This document shows positions 54,960 through 63,841 of a stretch of 64,000 nucleotides of DNA, piece by piece. Both the position numbers and the translations under genes were made by a program. The stretch spans positions 160,335 to 224,334 of the forward strand of contig JAMLIO010000005.1 of assembly GCA_023954155.1 (NCBI GenBank), in the 5' to 3' direction. The notes under the pieces were generated by a model. It made no database searches. It was not told where the DNA came from and worked only from the letters and a program-made list of their open reading frames with translations. Within the stretch, counting starts at the first letter, position 1; every line of letters starts with the position of its first letter. Source of the DNA: Pseudobdellovibrionaceae bacterium. Its GTDB lineage: Bacteria; Bdellovibrionota; Bdellovibrionia; Bdellovibrionales; UBA1609.

Positions 54960-55856
54960 TTATAAGCCTACGCACATGTCTAATTTTACGTTTTCGTGGA
55001 GTTCGCCTCGGAAGGTGAAGTGGGCGATACCGCATGAGATAAACTCAAGAGACATATCGGCGGCACTTCCAGAGAGACCTCCGCCTGTGGCCGCTCCTTC
55101 GAGTTTACCTGAAGTAGGGCAATTACATTTGTCGTAAATAAGTTTAGCGGTGGTTGCGAGTTCGACATTATAAGCATCACTTCCTGCACGATTATGTAAA
55201 ATGATAGTTCCGCCATCGGCTTCAAAAGGATCGGCAGGGTTAGCGGAAAGTGTGACGTTAAAGGCTGTGCCTGTGCGAGTGGAGAGATCAAGAGGTGTAA
55301 GACTAAAAACTCCAGTAGATGCACTTCCTCTACGATGGATTCCTGTAGATGAAAAAGTCCAATTCAGAGCATCTGCTCCTTGAGTCAGGGTCTGTTGGCC
55401 TTGAGCTGCATAGCCACCGCCCGCCCCATTCGAGTCACCAGTAATGCTAATAGTAATCGCTTCGTAACCTTTAAGTTGTGCCGCAAATTCACGAACAATT
55501 TTATCTCCAGCAGTGTCGATCTTGCAGTCGTTGATAGAGGCATCATCAGCATCTAAAAAGCTAAAGTCTAAGCTGCCTTTAAAAGAGAAAGGGTCTTGCA
55601 CTTGGCAATTGTTTAAAGAGATATTTTTTTCTCCAGTAACGCAGCCAGGAATAGGCTCATCTGGACAGATATCAACATCTAGCTCATCCAGATTGTTGGC
55701 TGCCATCAAATTTTGCGTCACAGCCCCCAAGTTATCCGCGATAGCACTGGGAACAACAGTGGCTTCAATGGCACTGGCTAAATAATCCTCTAACAGACTA
55801 CATCCAGACAAAGTCGATAATAAAACCCCAAAACAAAGAACCTTCCCAAAGCGCAT
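54960..55856 (-). CDS. Lipoprotein of unknown function, 298 aa
   Basis: The lipobox LSGC follows a signal peptide; GAGGGG precedes the ATG at 55856 (the frame opens at 55874). The mature protein is Gly/Ala/Thr/Asp-rich and beta-strand-like, with about nine cysteines, several in pairs (DICPDEPIPGC, KCNCP), suggesting disulfides. It is probably tethered to the outer or inner membrane. I recognise no family. Confidence 0.75.
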   Translation of the reverse strand: MRFGKVLCFGVLLSTLSGCSLLEDYLASAIEATVVPSAIADNLGAVTQNLMAANNLDELDVDICPDEPIPGCVTGEKNISLNNCQVQDPFSFKGSLDFSFLDADDASINDCKIDTAGDKIVREFAAQLKGYEAITISITGDSNGAGGGYAAQGQQTLTQGADALNWTFSSTGIHRRGSASTGVFSLTPLDLSTRTGTAFNVTLSANPADPFEADGGTIILHNRAGSDAYNVELATTAKLIYDKCNCPTSGKLEGAATGGGLSGSAADMSLEFISCGIAHFTFRGELHENVKLDMCVGL

Positions 55857-56021
55857 ACGTACCCCTCTTGTCAAAACAACAAGTACCTATCGGGCAGTAG
55901 GATTGGGAATTTAATGTATAAATGAAAAAATGTTTTTAAGACACACCCACAATATATCAAAGCTAATCTTGCTTATACCCCACCTGACCACTCGGTCTCA
56001 AAACCAAACGCCCAAAAATGA

Positions 56022-56276
56022 GATGGCCCTTTGGTCTTCTTCTCTAAGATTCTAAATACCTGATCGAAAGCCCCATCCGAGCGAGCAATGCGTATCCGAC
56101 TTGCGGCATAGGTTTTGGATTGAAATTAGATTTGAGGGAAGCCCAAAGGGTTTCTCTCAAATCTAATTTCAATCCAAAAGTTATGACGAAAGCCGAAGAC
56201 GCTTTGCACCCGAGTCGGTTCTTGGGGGTTTTGATCAGGTATTTAGAATCTTAGAGAAGAAGACCAAAGGGCCATC
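56022..56276. repeat. Palindromic element E (perfect 44-bp locus-specific arms, shared core, inverted)
   Basis: Outer arms 56022-56065 and 56233-56276 are exact inverted copies over 44 bases. They are unlike the arms of D and F. The core (about 56070-56230) is the reverse complement of the D and F cores, with landmarks GCGAGCAATGCGTATCCGAC on the left and GAAGACGCTTTGCACCCGAG on the right. It ends 8 bases before the stop codon of the 171-residue gene on the minus strand, so it lies immediately 3' of that gene. Confidence 0.95.
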
Positions 56277-56283
56277 GAATGCT

Positions 56284-56799
56284 CTAGTGCTTTTTTTGAC
56301 TTTGACTTAAAGTTTCTACGATACTTGCGATTTCATCGCTTTCAAGATCGCCGTGAATGAGCTCTTGGTCTTGCGTTTCACCCAAAAGTTGATTGGCCAT
56401 ATCTTCAAGTTCTTGATTGGTGGTGTCGCGTTTTAAAAAGATGGTTTTGCCTTCAAAATCCAACCCGTGCCATTCATAGGGAAAGTCTTCGTCGGGATTT
56501 TTAAAGTAGGCTTGCAGCAAGCTGGCTCCAAGGTCGACTAGGTTTTCAAAAAACTTCATGGGCTGACCTGCTTTGGAGTCATAGTCGATGGACAGGTCAA
56601 ATTGCACAGGGCGTAGGACGTTTTTTTCTAGATATCCAATGCGCATAAGAATTTCGTTTTTAAAAATCTTCCCATCAAGCATAAATTTGCCCTTTTGAGC
56701 CTGTTCTTGAAAGTGAGTCCCAAGAATCTCAATCACCTGGGTTTTAAAGTCTTCAGGTAAAGCGGTCCAAGCTTTAGATTGGGGCAAACGTGGGTCCAT
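56284..56799 (-). CDS. Cytosolic protein of unknown function, 171 aa
   Basis: No signal peptide or membrane helix. The sequence alternates charged and hydrophobic residues, with a beta-rich middle (DGKIFKNEILMRIGYLEK; QFDLSIDYDS), an aromatic helix, and an acidic C-terminal tail. The ribosome site TAGGAGGAG is strong. The protein is divergent from miaB. I recognise no family. Confidence 0.65.
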   Translation of the reverse strand: MDPRLPQSKAWTALPEDFKTQVIEILGTHFQEQAQKGKFMLDGKIFKNEILMRIGYLEKNVLRPVQFDLSIDYDSKAGQPMKFFENLVDLGASLLQAYFKNPDEDFPYEWHGLDFEGKTIFLKRDTTNQELEDMANQLLGETQDQELIHGDLESDEIASIVETLSQSQKKH

Positions 56800-56890
56800 A
56801 AACTCCTCCTAAATTGAGGTGTGGGTCAAATCTCTGCTTTTCCACCTGTCAGATTTAATACAATCTATGAGGACTGCCAGTGGATGGGGC

Positions 56891-56990
56891 AGAAGAGTAC
56901 ACCATTTCTTCTGCGGTAAACATGACGGCACTCTGTTGGAGTGGCCGTAAGTGTCGCCGAAGAATACACCATTTCTCCTGACTGTAAACC
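56891..56990 (+). repeat. Paired direct repeats with an intervening hairpin upstream of miaB
   Basis: Two copies of a roughly 30-base unit, 56891-56920 and 56959-56990 (GAAGA.TACACCATTTCT followed by a TGTAAAC-like end), are spaced 68 bases apart. Between them ACGGCACTC and GAGTGGCCGT (about 56925-56950) form a hairpin with one bulge. It could be a structured leader or paired binding sites for miaB. Neither function is established. Confidence 0.6.
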
Positions 56991-57084
56991 CTTGTCTGTA
57001 AATTATGGAAAGTCTTATGCTTTTCTCATGTTGACCTAGGCATTTCCAGTATATAAAACGGGGAATTATCAAAAGAGGACGAGT

Positions 57085-58509
57085 TTGAGCATTCAGGAAG
57101 TAAAAACCCAGAAAGAAAAAAAGAAGCCGCAAATTCAGAGGTATAAAAGTGGAGCACAGGGCGAAGGTGTCAGAGAGGCCTTTACGGGCTTAGGACTCAG
57201 TTACCACATTTCGACCTATGGCTGCCAGATGAACGAAAACGACTCGGAACGGATGAGCTCTCTCCTTGAAATGATGAATTTCACTGTAGCGCCTGCTGCT
57301 GACAGTGCTGATTTGATCATCATCAACTCTTGCAGTGTGCGTGAAAAGCCTGTGCATAAGGTTCACTCCGAAGTCGGTCGTTATCGCAAGATGAAAGAGA
57401 AAAACCCCAATCTTCGCATTGGGGTCGGTGGATGTGTAGGTCAGCAGGAAAAAGACCAACTCTTAAAAGACATACCTGTTTTAGATTTTGTATTTGGAAC
57501 AGATGCCATTGATGAACTCCCAGGGCTTGTGAGCCAAGTGTATTCAACGGGGGATCGTTGGGTGGCAGCTCGTTTTGAGCATCAAAAACCTTACCATATT
57601 GAAACTTTAAATCGTAATCCAGGGGTTTCTACCTTTATCAATATCACAAAGGGATGTGATAACTTTTGCACATTTTGTGTTGTGCCCTTTACGCGCGGGC
57701 GTGAACGTTCGCGTCCTTATGCTGATCTGATTCGCGACATTCAGGGGCTCACTCGACGAGGAGTTAAAGAGATCACACTTTTAGGCCAGAACGTAAACTC
57801 TTATAAATCTGAATGTGGGGTGAACTTTGCGGGGCTAATGAAAGGAATCTGCACCGAGACAGACATCGAAAGAATCCGCTACACCACCAGCCACCCCAAG
57901 GATTTCACTGAAGAGCTGATGCAAGTGTCTGCGGATTATCGCAATAAAATCTGTGATTACATTCATCTTCCAGTTCAAAGTGGAAACACCGAGGTTTTAG
58001 CACGCATGAACCGTGGTTATTCGCGTGAAGATTATATTGCTAAAGCCAAAAGAATTTTTGAATATCTGCCAGGCGTTTCGTTCTCCACAGACATCATCGT
58101 GGGTTTTCCAGGAGAAACCGAAGAGCAATTCCAAGATACACTCAGCTTACTAGATGAAGTGACTTACGAAAGCATTTTTGCTTTCAAGTACAGTCCTCGT
58201 CCTTTTACAAAAGCCGCTAGATGGGAAGACCAGCTTTCAGAAGAAGAAAAGTCAGACCGCTTACAAAGGCTCTTTGATAAACATAATAAAATCGCGTTTG
58301 CTTTGGCCCCTGAATATGAAAATCAGACTTACGGTGTGCTTGTAGAGTCTTACAATGACGAAACTCAAGTGGCCACAGGCCGAACCACTAAAAACAAAGT
58401 CGTGCACTTTATGGGGCAAAAAGATCTGATCGGGCAGACGGTGCCTGTGAAGATCACTAAGGCCTTCCCCCAAACCTTAAGAGGAGAATTGAACTACAGT
58501 GATCAATAA
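57085..58509 (+). CDS. miaB: tRNA 2-methylthio-N6-isopentenyladenosine synthase MiaB
   Basis: MiaB adds the methylthio group to i6A37. The N-terminal domain has YGCQMNENDSERM and the cysteines of NSCSVREKP and GGCVGQQ. The radical-SAM motif CxxxCxxC is in GCDNFCTFC. A TRAM-like RNA-binding C-terminus (from about residue 405) completes it. The start is a TTG at 57085 behind AGAGGACG. Length is 474 aa including a basic N-terminal extension of about 37 residues. Confidence 0.94.
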   Translation: MSIQEVKTQKEKKKPQIQRYKSGAQGEGVREAFTGLGLSYHISTYGCQMNENDSERMSSLLEMMNFTVAPAADSADLIIINSCSVREKPVHKVHSEVGRYRKMKEKNPNLRIGVGGCVGQQEKDQLLKDIPVLDFVFGTDAIDELPGLVSQVYSTGDRWVAARFEHQKPYHIETLNRNPGVSTFINITKGCDNFCTFCVVPFTRGRERSRPYADLIRDIQGLTRRGVKEITLLGQNVNSYKSECGVNFAGLMKGICTETDIERIRYTTSHPKDFTEELMQVSADYRNKICDYIHLPVQSGNTEVLARMNRGYSREDYIAKAKRIFEYLPGVSFSTDIIVGFPGETEEQFQDTLSLLDEVTYESIFAFKYSPRPFTKAARWEDQLSEEEKSDRLQRLFDKHNKIAFALAPEYENQTYGVLVESYNDETQVATGRTTKNKVVHFMGQKDLIGQTVPVKITKAFPQTLRGELNYSDQ

Positions 58510-59005
58510 CACCGACGGACTTATTCCTATTTTCCCTCACGGACTGGTTATCGCGGGCGCAGATCAAGTGCCCTTTATTTTATTTAAAGACGCGGCAAAG
58601 GCTCTCTCTTTTCCGTTGTGGCTTCCTTACAATCCAGTCAAAATGCAACATAATATTTCAATCGCCCGATTCTTCCGTGCGCCTGGGTCTTTGCCTCAAG
58701 ACATTTTAAGATTCTTTAACTACGAAGTGGAAAGCTGCGTGTTCACAGAGGTCAAAGCAGGAGTGCAATGGGCGAAGGTGGTTTTAAAAACTCTGGTGAA
58801 AAGCAAATCAGGTGCAGAGGCTAAAACCATCAATATGCTGGCTTATGAGGCTTTTTCTTTGGGGACTCTCAACCCTAAGATGCAGTATTTTGCCACAGAC
58901 GAATTTATCAAATCGACTCGTGAGGATGAAATCAAAGACATTCACCACATGGATTTCAACAAAGAAAAGACCATGCGTAAGCACGGCCAAAAATATTTAA
59001 TGTAA
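58499..59005 (+). CDS. Diverged BFN (DUF151)-like protein, 168 aa
   Basis: The pattern of the bifunctional-nuclease family is recognisable: a first strand ending VPFILFKD, the ALSFPLWLPYNPVKMQHNI helix where IWIG..EA is usual, SLPQDILRFFNYEVE in place of HDLL, and CVFTEVKAGVQWAKVVLK as the final strands. The usual catalytic positions are not clearly kept. The GTG at 58499 overlaps the miaB stop, so the two are translationally coupled; in some bacteria BFN-like genes lie near miaB. Confidence 0.6.
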   Translation: MINNTDGLIPIFPHGLVIAGADQVPFILFKDAAKALSFPLWLPYNPVKMQHNISIARFFRAPGSLPQDILRFFNYEVESCVFTEVKAGVQWAKVVLKTLVKSKSGAEAKTINMLAYEAFSLGTLNPKMQYFATDEFIKSTREDEIKDIHHMDFNKEKTMRKHGQKYLM

Positions 59006-59025
59006 AATTAAGCCTAGGAGCGGGT

Positions 59026-59544
59026 ATGCAGATGTCACTTAAAGGTAAGTCACCACAGATCGCCGAGGACGCCTTTGTGGCAGAGACAGCAGACCTCATT
59101 GGGGCAGTGACCATAGGCTCTCAAAGCTCGGTTTGGTATCGGGCTGTTTTAAGAGGGGATGTGGCCCCCATCACCATTGGCAAACGCAGTAACATTCAAG
59201 ATGGCTCCATCATTCATGGCAGCTACAACAAGAGCGAAACCATCGTTGAAGATGATGTGACCGTGGGCCATGGGGTGATTCTACATGGCTGTCATATTCA
59301 GAGCCACGTTTTAGTGGGGATGGGCAGTGTGGTGATGGACAATGCCATTATCCCTAAAAACTGCATTGTAGGGGCGGGTTCTCTAGTCACTGAAGGGGCT
59401 AGGTATGAAGAAGGTTCACTCATTATTGGAAGACCTGCAAAGATTGTTAGAAAATTGACAGAAAAAGAGATCGCCTCTTTACAAGATAGCGCAAATCATT
59501 ATTTAAGAATATCATCTTGGTATCAAAATAACGAAAAGGAGTAG
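59026..59544 (+). CDS. Gamma-carbonic-anhydrase-like hexapeptide protein
   Basis: The 172-residue left-handed beta-helix shows the repeating hexapeptide pattern and the metal-binding histidines in VTVGHGVILHGCHI, with RGDVAPITIG and NIQDGSIIHG before them and IIGRPAKIVRKL after. This is the YrdA/PaaY-like subgroup. Activity as carbonic anhydrase is not proven for most of these. It sits between the BFN-like gene and guaB. Confidence 0.88.
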   Translation: MQMSLKGKSPQIAEDAFVAETADLIGAVTIGSQSSVWYRAVLRGDVAPITIGKRSNIQDGSIIHGSYNKSETIVEDDVTVGHGVILHGCHIQSHVLVGMGSVVMDNAIIPKNCIVGAGSLVTEGARYEEGSLIIGRPAKIVRKLTEKEIASLQDSANHYLRISSWYQNNEKE

Positions 59545-59550
59545 GCCCCT

Positions 59551-61005
59551 ATGGAAATTAAAAAATCATTAACTTTTGATGACATCTTGTTAGTGCCCCA
59601 ATTTTCAGAAGCAGTGCCTACGGAAGTGGAACCCAGAACCTTTTTTGCAAGAGACATTCACCTCAATACTCCAGTTCTGTCGGCTGCCATGGACACGGTC
59701 ACAGAAAGTAAAGTGGCTAGAGTCATGGCTCAACTCGGAGGCTTAGGAATCATCCACAAAAACCTAAGCATTGAACAGCAAGCGGCTGAAGTAGAGAAAG
59801 TCAAAAAGTATGAGAGTGGGATGATTCAAAACCCCATCACTCTTTCTCCAGAACATAAAGTCAGTGATGCTTTAGAGCTTATGAAACATTGGTCTATCAG
59901 TGGCGTGCCCATCACTGTGGGCGATAAGCTGGTGGGCATTTTGACCAACCGAGATTTAAGATTTGAAACTAACACCAGTCAGATGATTGCGAATGTGATG
60001 ACCAGTGAAAATTTAGTAACAGCCAAAGAAGGCACAACCTTAGAAGACGCTAAAAAGATTTTACAAAAACATCGAATTGAAAAGCTTCCTGTTGTGAACA
60101 AGGACAATGTTCTTAAAGGTCTTATCACCATCAAAGACATTGAAAAGGCGCAGACCTATCCTAAAGCGACTAAGGACGCCTTAGGACAGCTTCTAGTCGG
60201 CGCCGCTACAGGAATTGGCACAGGTGGAAAAGAAAGGGTCGAAGCTCTTGTGGCCGCAGGAGCCAATGTGATTGCGGTAGATACAGCTCATGGGCACTCT
60301 AAAAATGTTTTAGAGATGGTGGAATGGGTCTCTCAAAATTTTAAAGACGTGATTGTTGTGGCAGGAAACGTGGTCACCGCTGAAGCCACTGAAGAGCTGA
60401 TCAAACGTGGTGCGGATGTGGTGAAAGTGGGCGTAGGCTCAGGCAGTATCTGTACGACACGTATTGTTTCAGGAGTGGGTGTTCCGCAAATCACAGCCAT
60501 CATTGAGTGTGCCCAGAAGGCGAAAAAACTAGGGAAGACCATCATTGCTGACGGGGGAATCAAATTCTCTGGTGATGTGACAAAGGCCTTAGCTGTGGGG
60601 GCTAACACCGTGATGCTTGGAAATATGCTTGCAGGTTGTGATGAAAGCCCAGGGGAAACTATTTTATATCAAGGTCGAACTTATAAAGTGTATCGCGGGA
60701 TGGGCAGTATTGGAGCCATGAAGTTAGGTTCTAAAGATCGTTACTTCCAAGATAGTGTGTCTGAACATGACAAGCTTGTGCCAGAGGGAATCGAAGGGCG
60801 TGTGCCTTACAAAGGTTCTGTCAGTGGCATCATTCACCAGATCATTGGGGGCTTGAAGTCAGGGATGGGTTATGTGGGAGCCACAAGCATTCAGGATTTA
60901 CAAGACAAAGCCAGATTTGTGGAGATATCAAGCCAAGGTCTGCGCGAGTCCCATGTGCATGACGTGACCATCACTAAAGAAGCTCCTAATTACAGACTAG
61001 ATTAA
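59551..61005 (+). CDS. guaB: IMP dehydrogenase
   Basis: GuaB oxidises IMP to XMP. The barrel motifs are canonical: [20 protein letters not shown], the catalytic-cysteine loop [15 protein letters not shown], and [10 protein letters not shown] pair of CBS domains (about residues 93-205) is inserted as usual. Length is 484 aa. It is followed at 9 bases by guaA. Confidence 0.96.
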   Translation: MEIKKSLTFDDILLVPQFSEAVPTEVEPRTFFARDIHLNTPVLSAAMDTVTESKVARVMAQLGGLGIIHKNLSIEQQAAEVEKVKKYESGMIQNPITLSPEHKVSDALELMKHWSISGVPITVGDKLVGILTNRDLRFETNTSQMIANVMTSENLVTAKEGTTLEDAKKILQKHRIEKLPVVNKDNVLKGLITIKDIEKAQTYPKATKDALGQLLVGAATGIGTGGKERVEALVAAGANVIAVDTAHGHSKNVLEMVEWVSQNFKDVIVVAGNVVTAEATEELIKRGADVVKVGVGSGSICTTRIVSGVGVPQITAIIECAQKAKKLGKTIIADGGIKFSGDVTKALAVGANTVMLGNMLAGCDESPGETILYQGRTYKVYRGMGSIGAMKLGSKDRYFQDSVSEHDKLVPEGIEGRVPYKGSVSGIIHQIIGGLKSGMGYVGATSIQDLQDKARFVEISSQGLRESHVHDVTITKEAPNYRLD

Positions 61006-61014
61006 CAAGAGGAC

Positions 61015-62550
61015 ATGATGACTAAAGACATTCAATCGGGAGTCTTAATTTTAGATTTTGGTTCTCAGTACACGCAATTGATTGCCCGACGCTTTCGTGA
61101 GATGGGGGTTTACTCTCAAATCTTCCCCTTTAATTTTTCCTTAGAAAAGATCAAAGAACTTGAGCCTGCGGGGATCATTTTAAGCGGAGGCCCTCAATCG
61201 GTATTAGATCCAGAGGCTTATCTAAGAGATGTAAAGGACCTAGAGGCCCTAGCACCTGTATTGGGGGTCTGTTATGGAATGCAGCTCGTAGCACAGCAGT
61301 ACGGTGGACAGGTGATCAAGTCTGACACACGCGAGTACGGACTTTCTGAAATCAAAGTGGAGTCAAAGTCTTTGTCTCAGTCTACTTACAAAGTGTGGAT
61401 GTCTCACGGAGATGTGGTGGATCAAGTGCCTTCAGGGTTTGAAGTGATTGCCACGAGTGAAAATGGTTTGATCTCATCTATGGCTTCAGAGCGGATTCTT
61501 TGTTTTCAGTTTCACCCAGAAGTGACTCACACTGAAAAGGGAAATGAATTTTTAGATGTATTTGTAAAAATGTGCCCACGTATTTCTAAAAAATGGAAAC
61601 CTGCAAATATCATTGAAGATTTAACTCAAAGATATTTAAAAGAAGTCCCTAAAGATGAAAAGATTTTGTGCGCCCTTTCTGGAGGCGTGGACTCCAGTGT
61701 GGTGGCGACACTATTGACCAAGATATTTGGTCCTGAAAAAGTGCTTTGTGTATTTGTAGATACAGGGCTTTTACGTAAAAATGAATTTGAAGAAGTCTTA
61801 AAGTCTTACGATGGTTTAGGTCTAAACGTAAAAGGTGTAAGAGCTTCGGATCAATTTTATCAAGCGCTAGCAGGTCTTGATGATCCAGAAGCTAAACGTA
61901 AAGCTATTGGAAAAACCTTTATTGATGTATTCAAACAAAATATTCCTCACGATTCCAATATCAAGTGGCTTGCTCAGGGAACACTTTATCCTGATGTGAT
62001 CGAGAGCGTGTCTCCTACGGGTTCGAGTGTCACCATCAAGTCCCACCATAACGTGGGAGGGTTGCCTAAAGACTTAGATTTAAAATTGATTGAACCTTTA
62101 AGGGAACTTTTTAAAGATGAAGTCAGACGTATAGGTTTAGAGCTAAATATCCCCAGTTACCTGATTGGGCGTCATCCTTTCCCAGGACCTGGTTTAGGAA
62201 TCCGCGTCCTTGGTGAAATCACTCCCGAAGATGTGCGCACCTTACAAGATGCTGATGCTATTTATATTGAAGAGATCAAAAAAGCAGGACTCTACGATCA
62301 AATCTGGCAAGCCTTTGCTGTGTTACTCCCAGTCAGAGCCGTAGGCGTTCAAGGGGACGCTAGAACCTATGACAAAGTGGTCGCTTTAAGAGCCGTAACT
62401 TCTGTGGATGGCATGACAGCCACTTGGTATCCTTACACCCATGAATTTTTAACCAAAGTTTCTAATCGCATCACCAACGAAGTCAAAGGTGTCAATCGCG
62501 TCGTTTATGATGTGAGCAGCAAACCCCCAGGCACCATTGAGTGGGAATGA
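61015..62550 (+). CDS. guaA: GMP synthase (glutamine-hydrolysing)
   Basis: GuaA aminates XMP to GMP. The N-terminal glutaminase has the nucleophile in LGVCYGMQL and the histidine in CFQFHPEVTH. The PP-loop SGGVDSS starts the ATP-pyrophosphatase domain. The C-terminal dimerisation domain (YPYTHEFLTKVSNRI; PPGTIEWE end) is complete. Its 3' end leads into palindrome F. Confidence 0.96.
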   Translation: MMTKDIQSGVLILDFGSQYTQLIARRFREMGVYSQIFPFNFSLEKIKELEPAGIILSGGPQSVLDPEAYLRDVKDLEALAPVLGVCYGMQLVAQQYGGQVIKSDTREYGLSEIKVESKSLSQSTYKVWMSHGDVVDQVPSGFEVIATSENGLISSMASERILCFQFHPEVTHTEKGNEFLDVFVKMCPRISKKWKPANIIEDLTQRYLKEVPKDEKILCALSGGVDSSVVATLLTKIFGPEKVLCVFVDTGLLRKNEFEEVLKSYDGLGLNVKGVRASDQFYQALAGLDDPEAKRKAIGKTFIDVFKQNIPHDSNIKWLAQGTLYPDVIESVSPTGSSVTIKSHHNVGGLPKDLDLKLIEPLRELFKDEVRRIGLELNIPSYLIGRHPFPGPGLGIRVLGEITPEDVRTLQDADAIYIEEIKKAGLYDQIWQAFAVLLPVRAVGVQGDARTYDKVVALRAVTSVDGMTATWYPYTHEFLTKVSNRITNEVKGVNRVVYDVSSKPPGTIEWE

Positions 62551-62568
62551 TTGCCTGCTCGTCTCTCT

Positions 62569-62792
62569 TGAATTGACTGAAATATCTACCTAAAACGCCC
62601 AGGGCCGACTCGGGTGCAAAGCGTCTTCGGCTTTCGTCATAACTTTTGGATTGAGATTTAGCTTGAGAGAAACCCCTTTGGGACTCCCCTCAAGCTAAAT
62701 CTCAATCCAAAACCTATGCCGCAAGTCGGATACGCATTGCTCGCTCGGATGGGGGTTTCTAAGGTATAATCAAGAATTCTAAGAACGAGTCC
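62569..62792. repeat. Palindromic element F (shared core, degraded arms)
   Basis: The core (about 62598-62753) matches D in the same orientation, with some substitutions that are mirrored in the inner stem: GGATTGAGATTTAGCTTGAG pairs perfectly with CTCAAGCTAAATCTCAATCC, whereas D and E read GGATTGAAATTAGATTTGAG. The outer arms (62569-62597 and 62754-62792) match only imperfectly. The right arm covers the last codons and stop of the siderophore-interacting gene. The left starts 18 bases past guaA. Confidence 0.9.
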
Positions 62793-63594
62793 GCTTCCAG
62801 TACCCAGAGGCTTTGATCCATTCGTCTTGGGTGATGTTGTTCTGTAGAATGTAGTTTTTAAGTTGTAAAGCGACGTAGCTTTCGGTTTTGATCCAGATAA
62901 AGCCATTGCCTTCAGGTTTTTGGAAGTCATCAAGAGCTTTTAGAAAAGAATCTGAACTGCCATAGCCTCTTTGGTCTGCTGTTCGTTCTAGCCATTGGAT
63001 TTCCATACCTTTAGGTGTGTCTTCCGTTTGTACTTTTAAGGCATCACTCATCTTTGAAATTTCGGCAAGGACTAAACCTTTGGCGTCTTTAGGCATTTCT
63101 TGTAGGCGACGTTGCAATGACGGAAGGCCTGATTCGTCGGTGAGGATGAGGTACCAATCAAATGTATAAGATAAAACGAAAGACCCTCTTGGGCCTGCAA
63201 TATAAAGTTCATCACCCTCTTTAGCTTTCCAGGCCCAAAGTGCTCCAGCACCTTTGTCACGCATAAAGAAAATGAGATCTAGCGTGTTGTTGTTTGAATC
63301 ATAATTTATAGGAGTATAATCACGCATTAGAGGCTCTGGTTGCCCTGCTTCGGTTTGCAGTCCTTCAGGTCCTAAACGTGGTATGCTATAGTGTCCTGTT
63401 TCTGGGTCAGGGAAAAAGACCTTCACATGATCATCGGGCGAAGCTGTAACAAAATCTTTAAGGTCTTCGCTGTAAAAAGTAATTTGAGTAAAAATAGGTG
63501 AAAGGGGTGTGATCTGTGTGACTTTCAGTTTTCTGATCTTCACATCATGCTTAAGTCGCGTAATAGCCGTATTTAAAGTCGATACATGTTCCAT
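62779..63594 (-). CDS. Siderophore-interacting FAD-binding protein (ViuB-like)
   Basis: Members are flavin reductases that release iron from siderophores in the cytoplasm. The FAD-binding RDYTPINY motif and the phosphate-binding GPRGSF are present, as is the FAD-binding N-terminal barrel. The C-terminal SIP domain ends in IKASGYWKRTRS, similar to the usual GYWR ending. Length is 271 aa. The ribosome site GAGGTGA is clear. Its stop lies within palindrome F. Confidence 0.85.
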   Translation of the reverse strand: MEHVSTLNTAITRLKHDVKIRKLKVTQITPLSPIFTQITFYSEDLKDFVTASPDDHVKVFFPDPETGHYSIPRLGPEGLQTEAGQPEPLMRDYTPINYDSNNNTLDLIFFMRDKGAGALWAWKAKEGDELYIAGPRGSFVLSYTFDWYLILTDESGLPSLQRRLQEMPKDAKGLVLAEISKMSDALKVQTEDTPKGMEIQWLERTADQRGYGSSDSFLKALDDFQKPEGNGFIWIKTESYVALQLKNYILQNNITQDEWIKASGYWKRTRS

Positions 63595-63742
63595 ACTTCA
63601 CCTCAAAAGCCTAACACTACACAATTTTTCATTCCTAGTCAGCAAAACTCCCTTTCTAGCCTCTTAGTTGCGAGAAAATGAAAACGTAATGGCCTTCCTT
63701 ATTTTCTTTAGTTCTATCTGATACGCGGTTGAGGAGGGACGT

Positions 63743-63839
63743 GCATATTGGCAATATTTTATATGAATTTTCAAATTTATTTTTCCTTCACACAAAGCAA
63801 AATTTGAAGCAATATGCGAGTGTGTGAAGGAAAAAATAA
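63743..63839 (+). promoter_or_regulatory. Structured leader with competing hairpins at the dehydrogenase start
   Basis: A 17-18 bp stem pairs 63777-63793 with 63822-63839 and would bury the AAGGAA ribosome site (63827-63832). Two other inverted pairs, 63743-63750 with 63810-63817 (GCATATTG/CAATATGC) and 63770-63778 with 63800-63808 (TTCAAATTT/AAATTTGAA), nest with each other but cross the first stem. The arrangement is that of a pseudoknot or switch. Alternatively the palindromes could be DNA operators. Confidence 0.6.
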
Positions 63840-63841
63840 GT

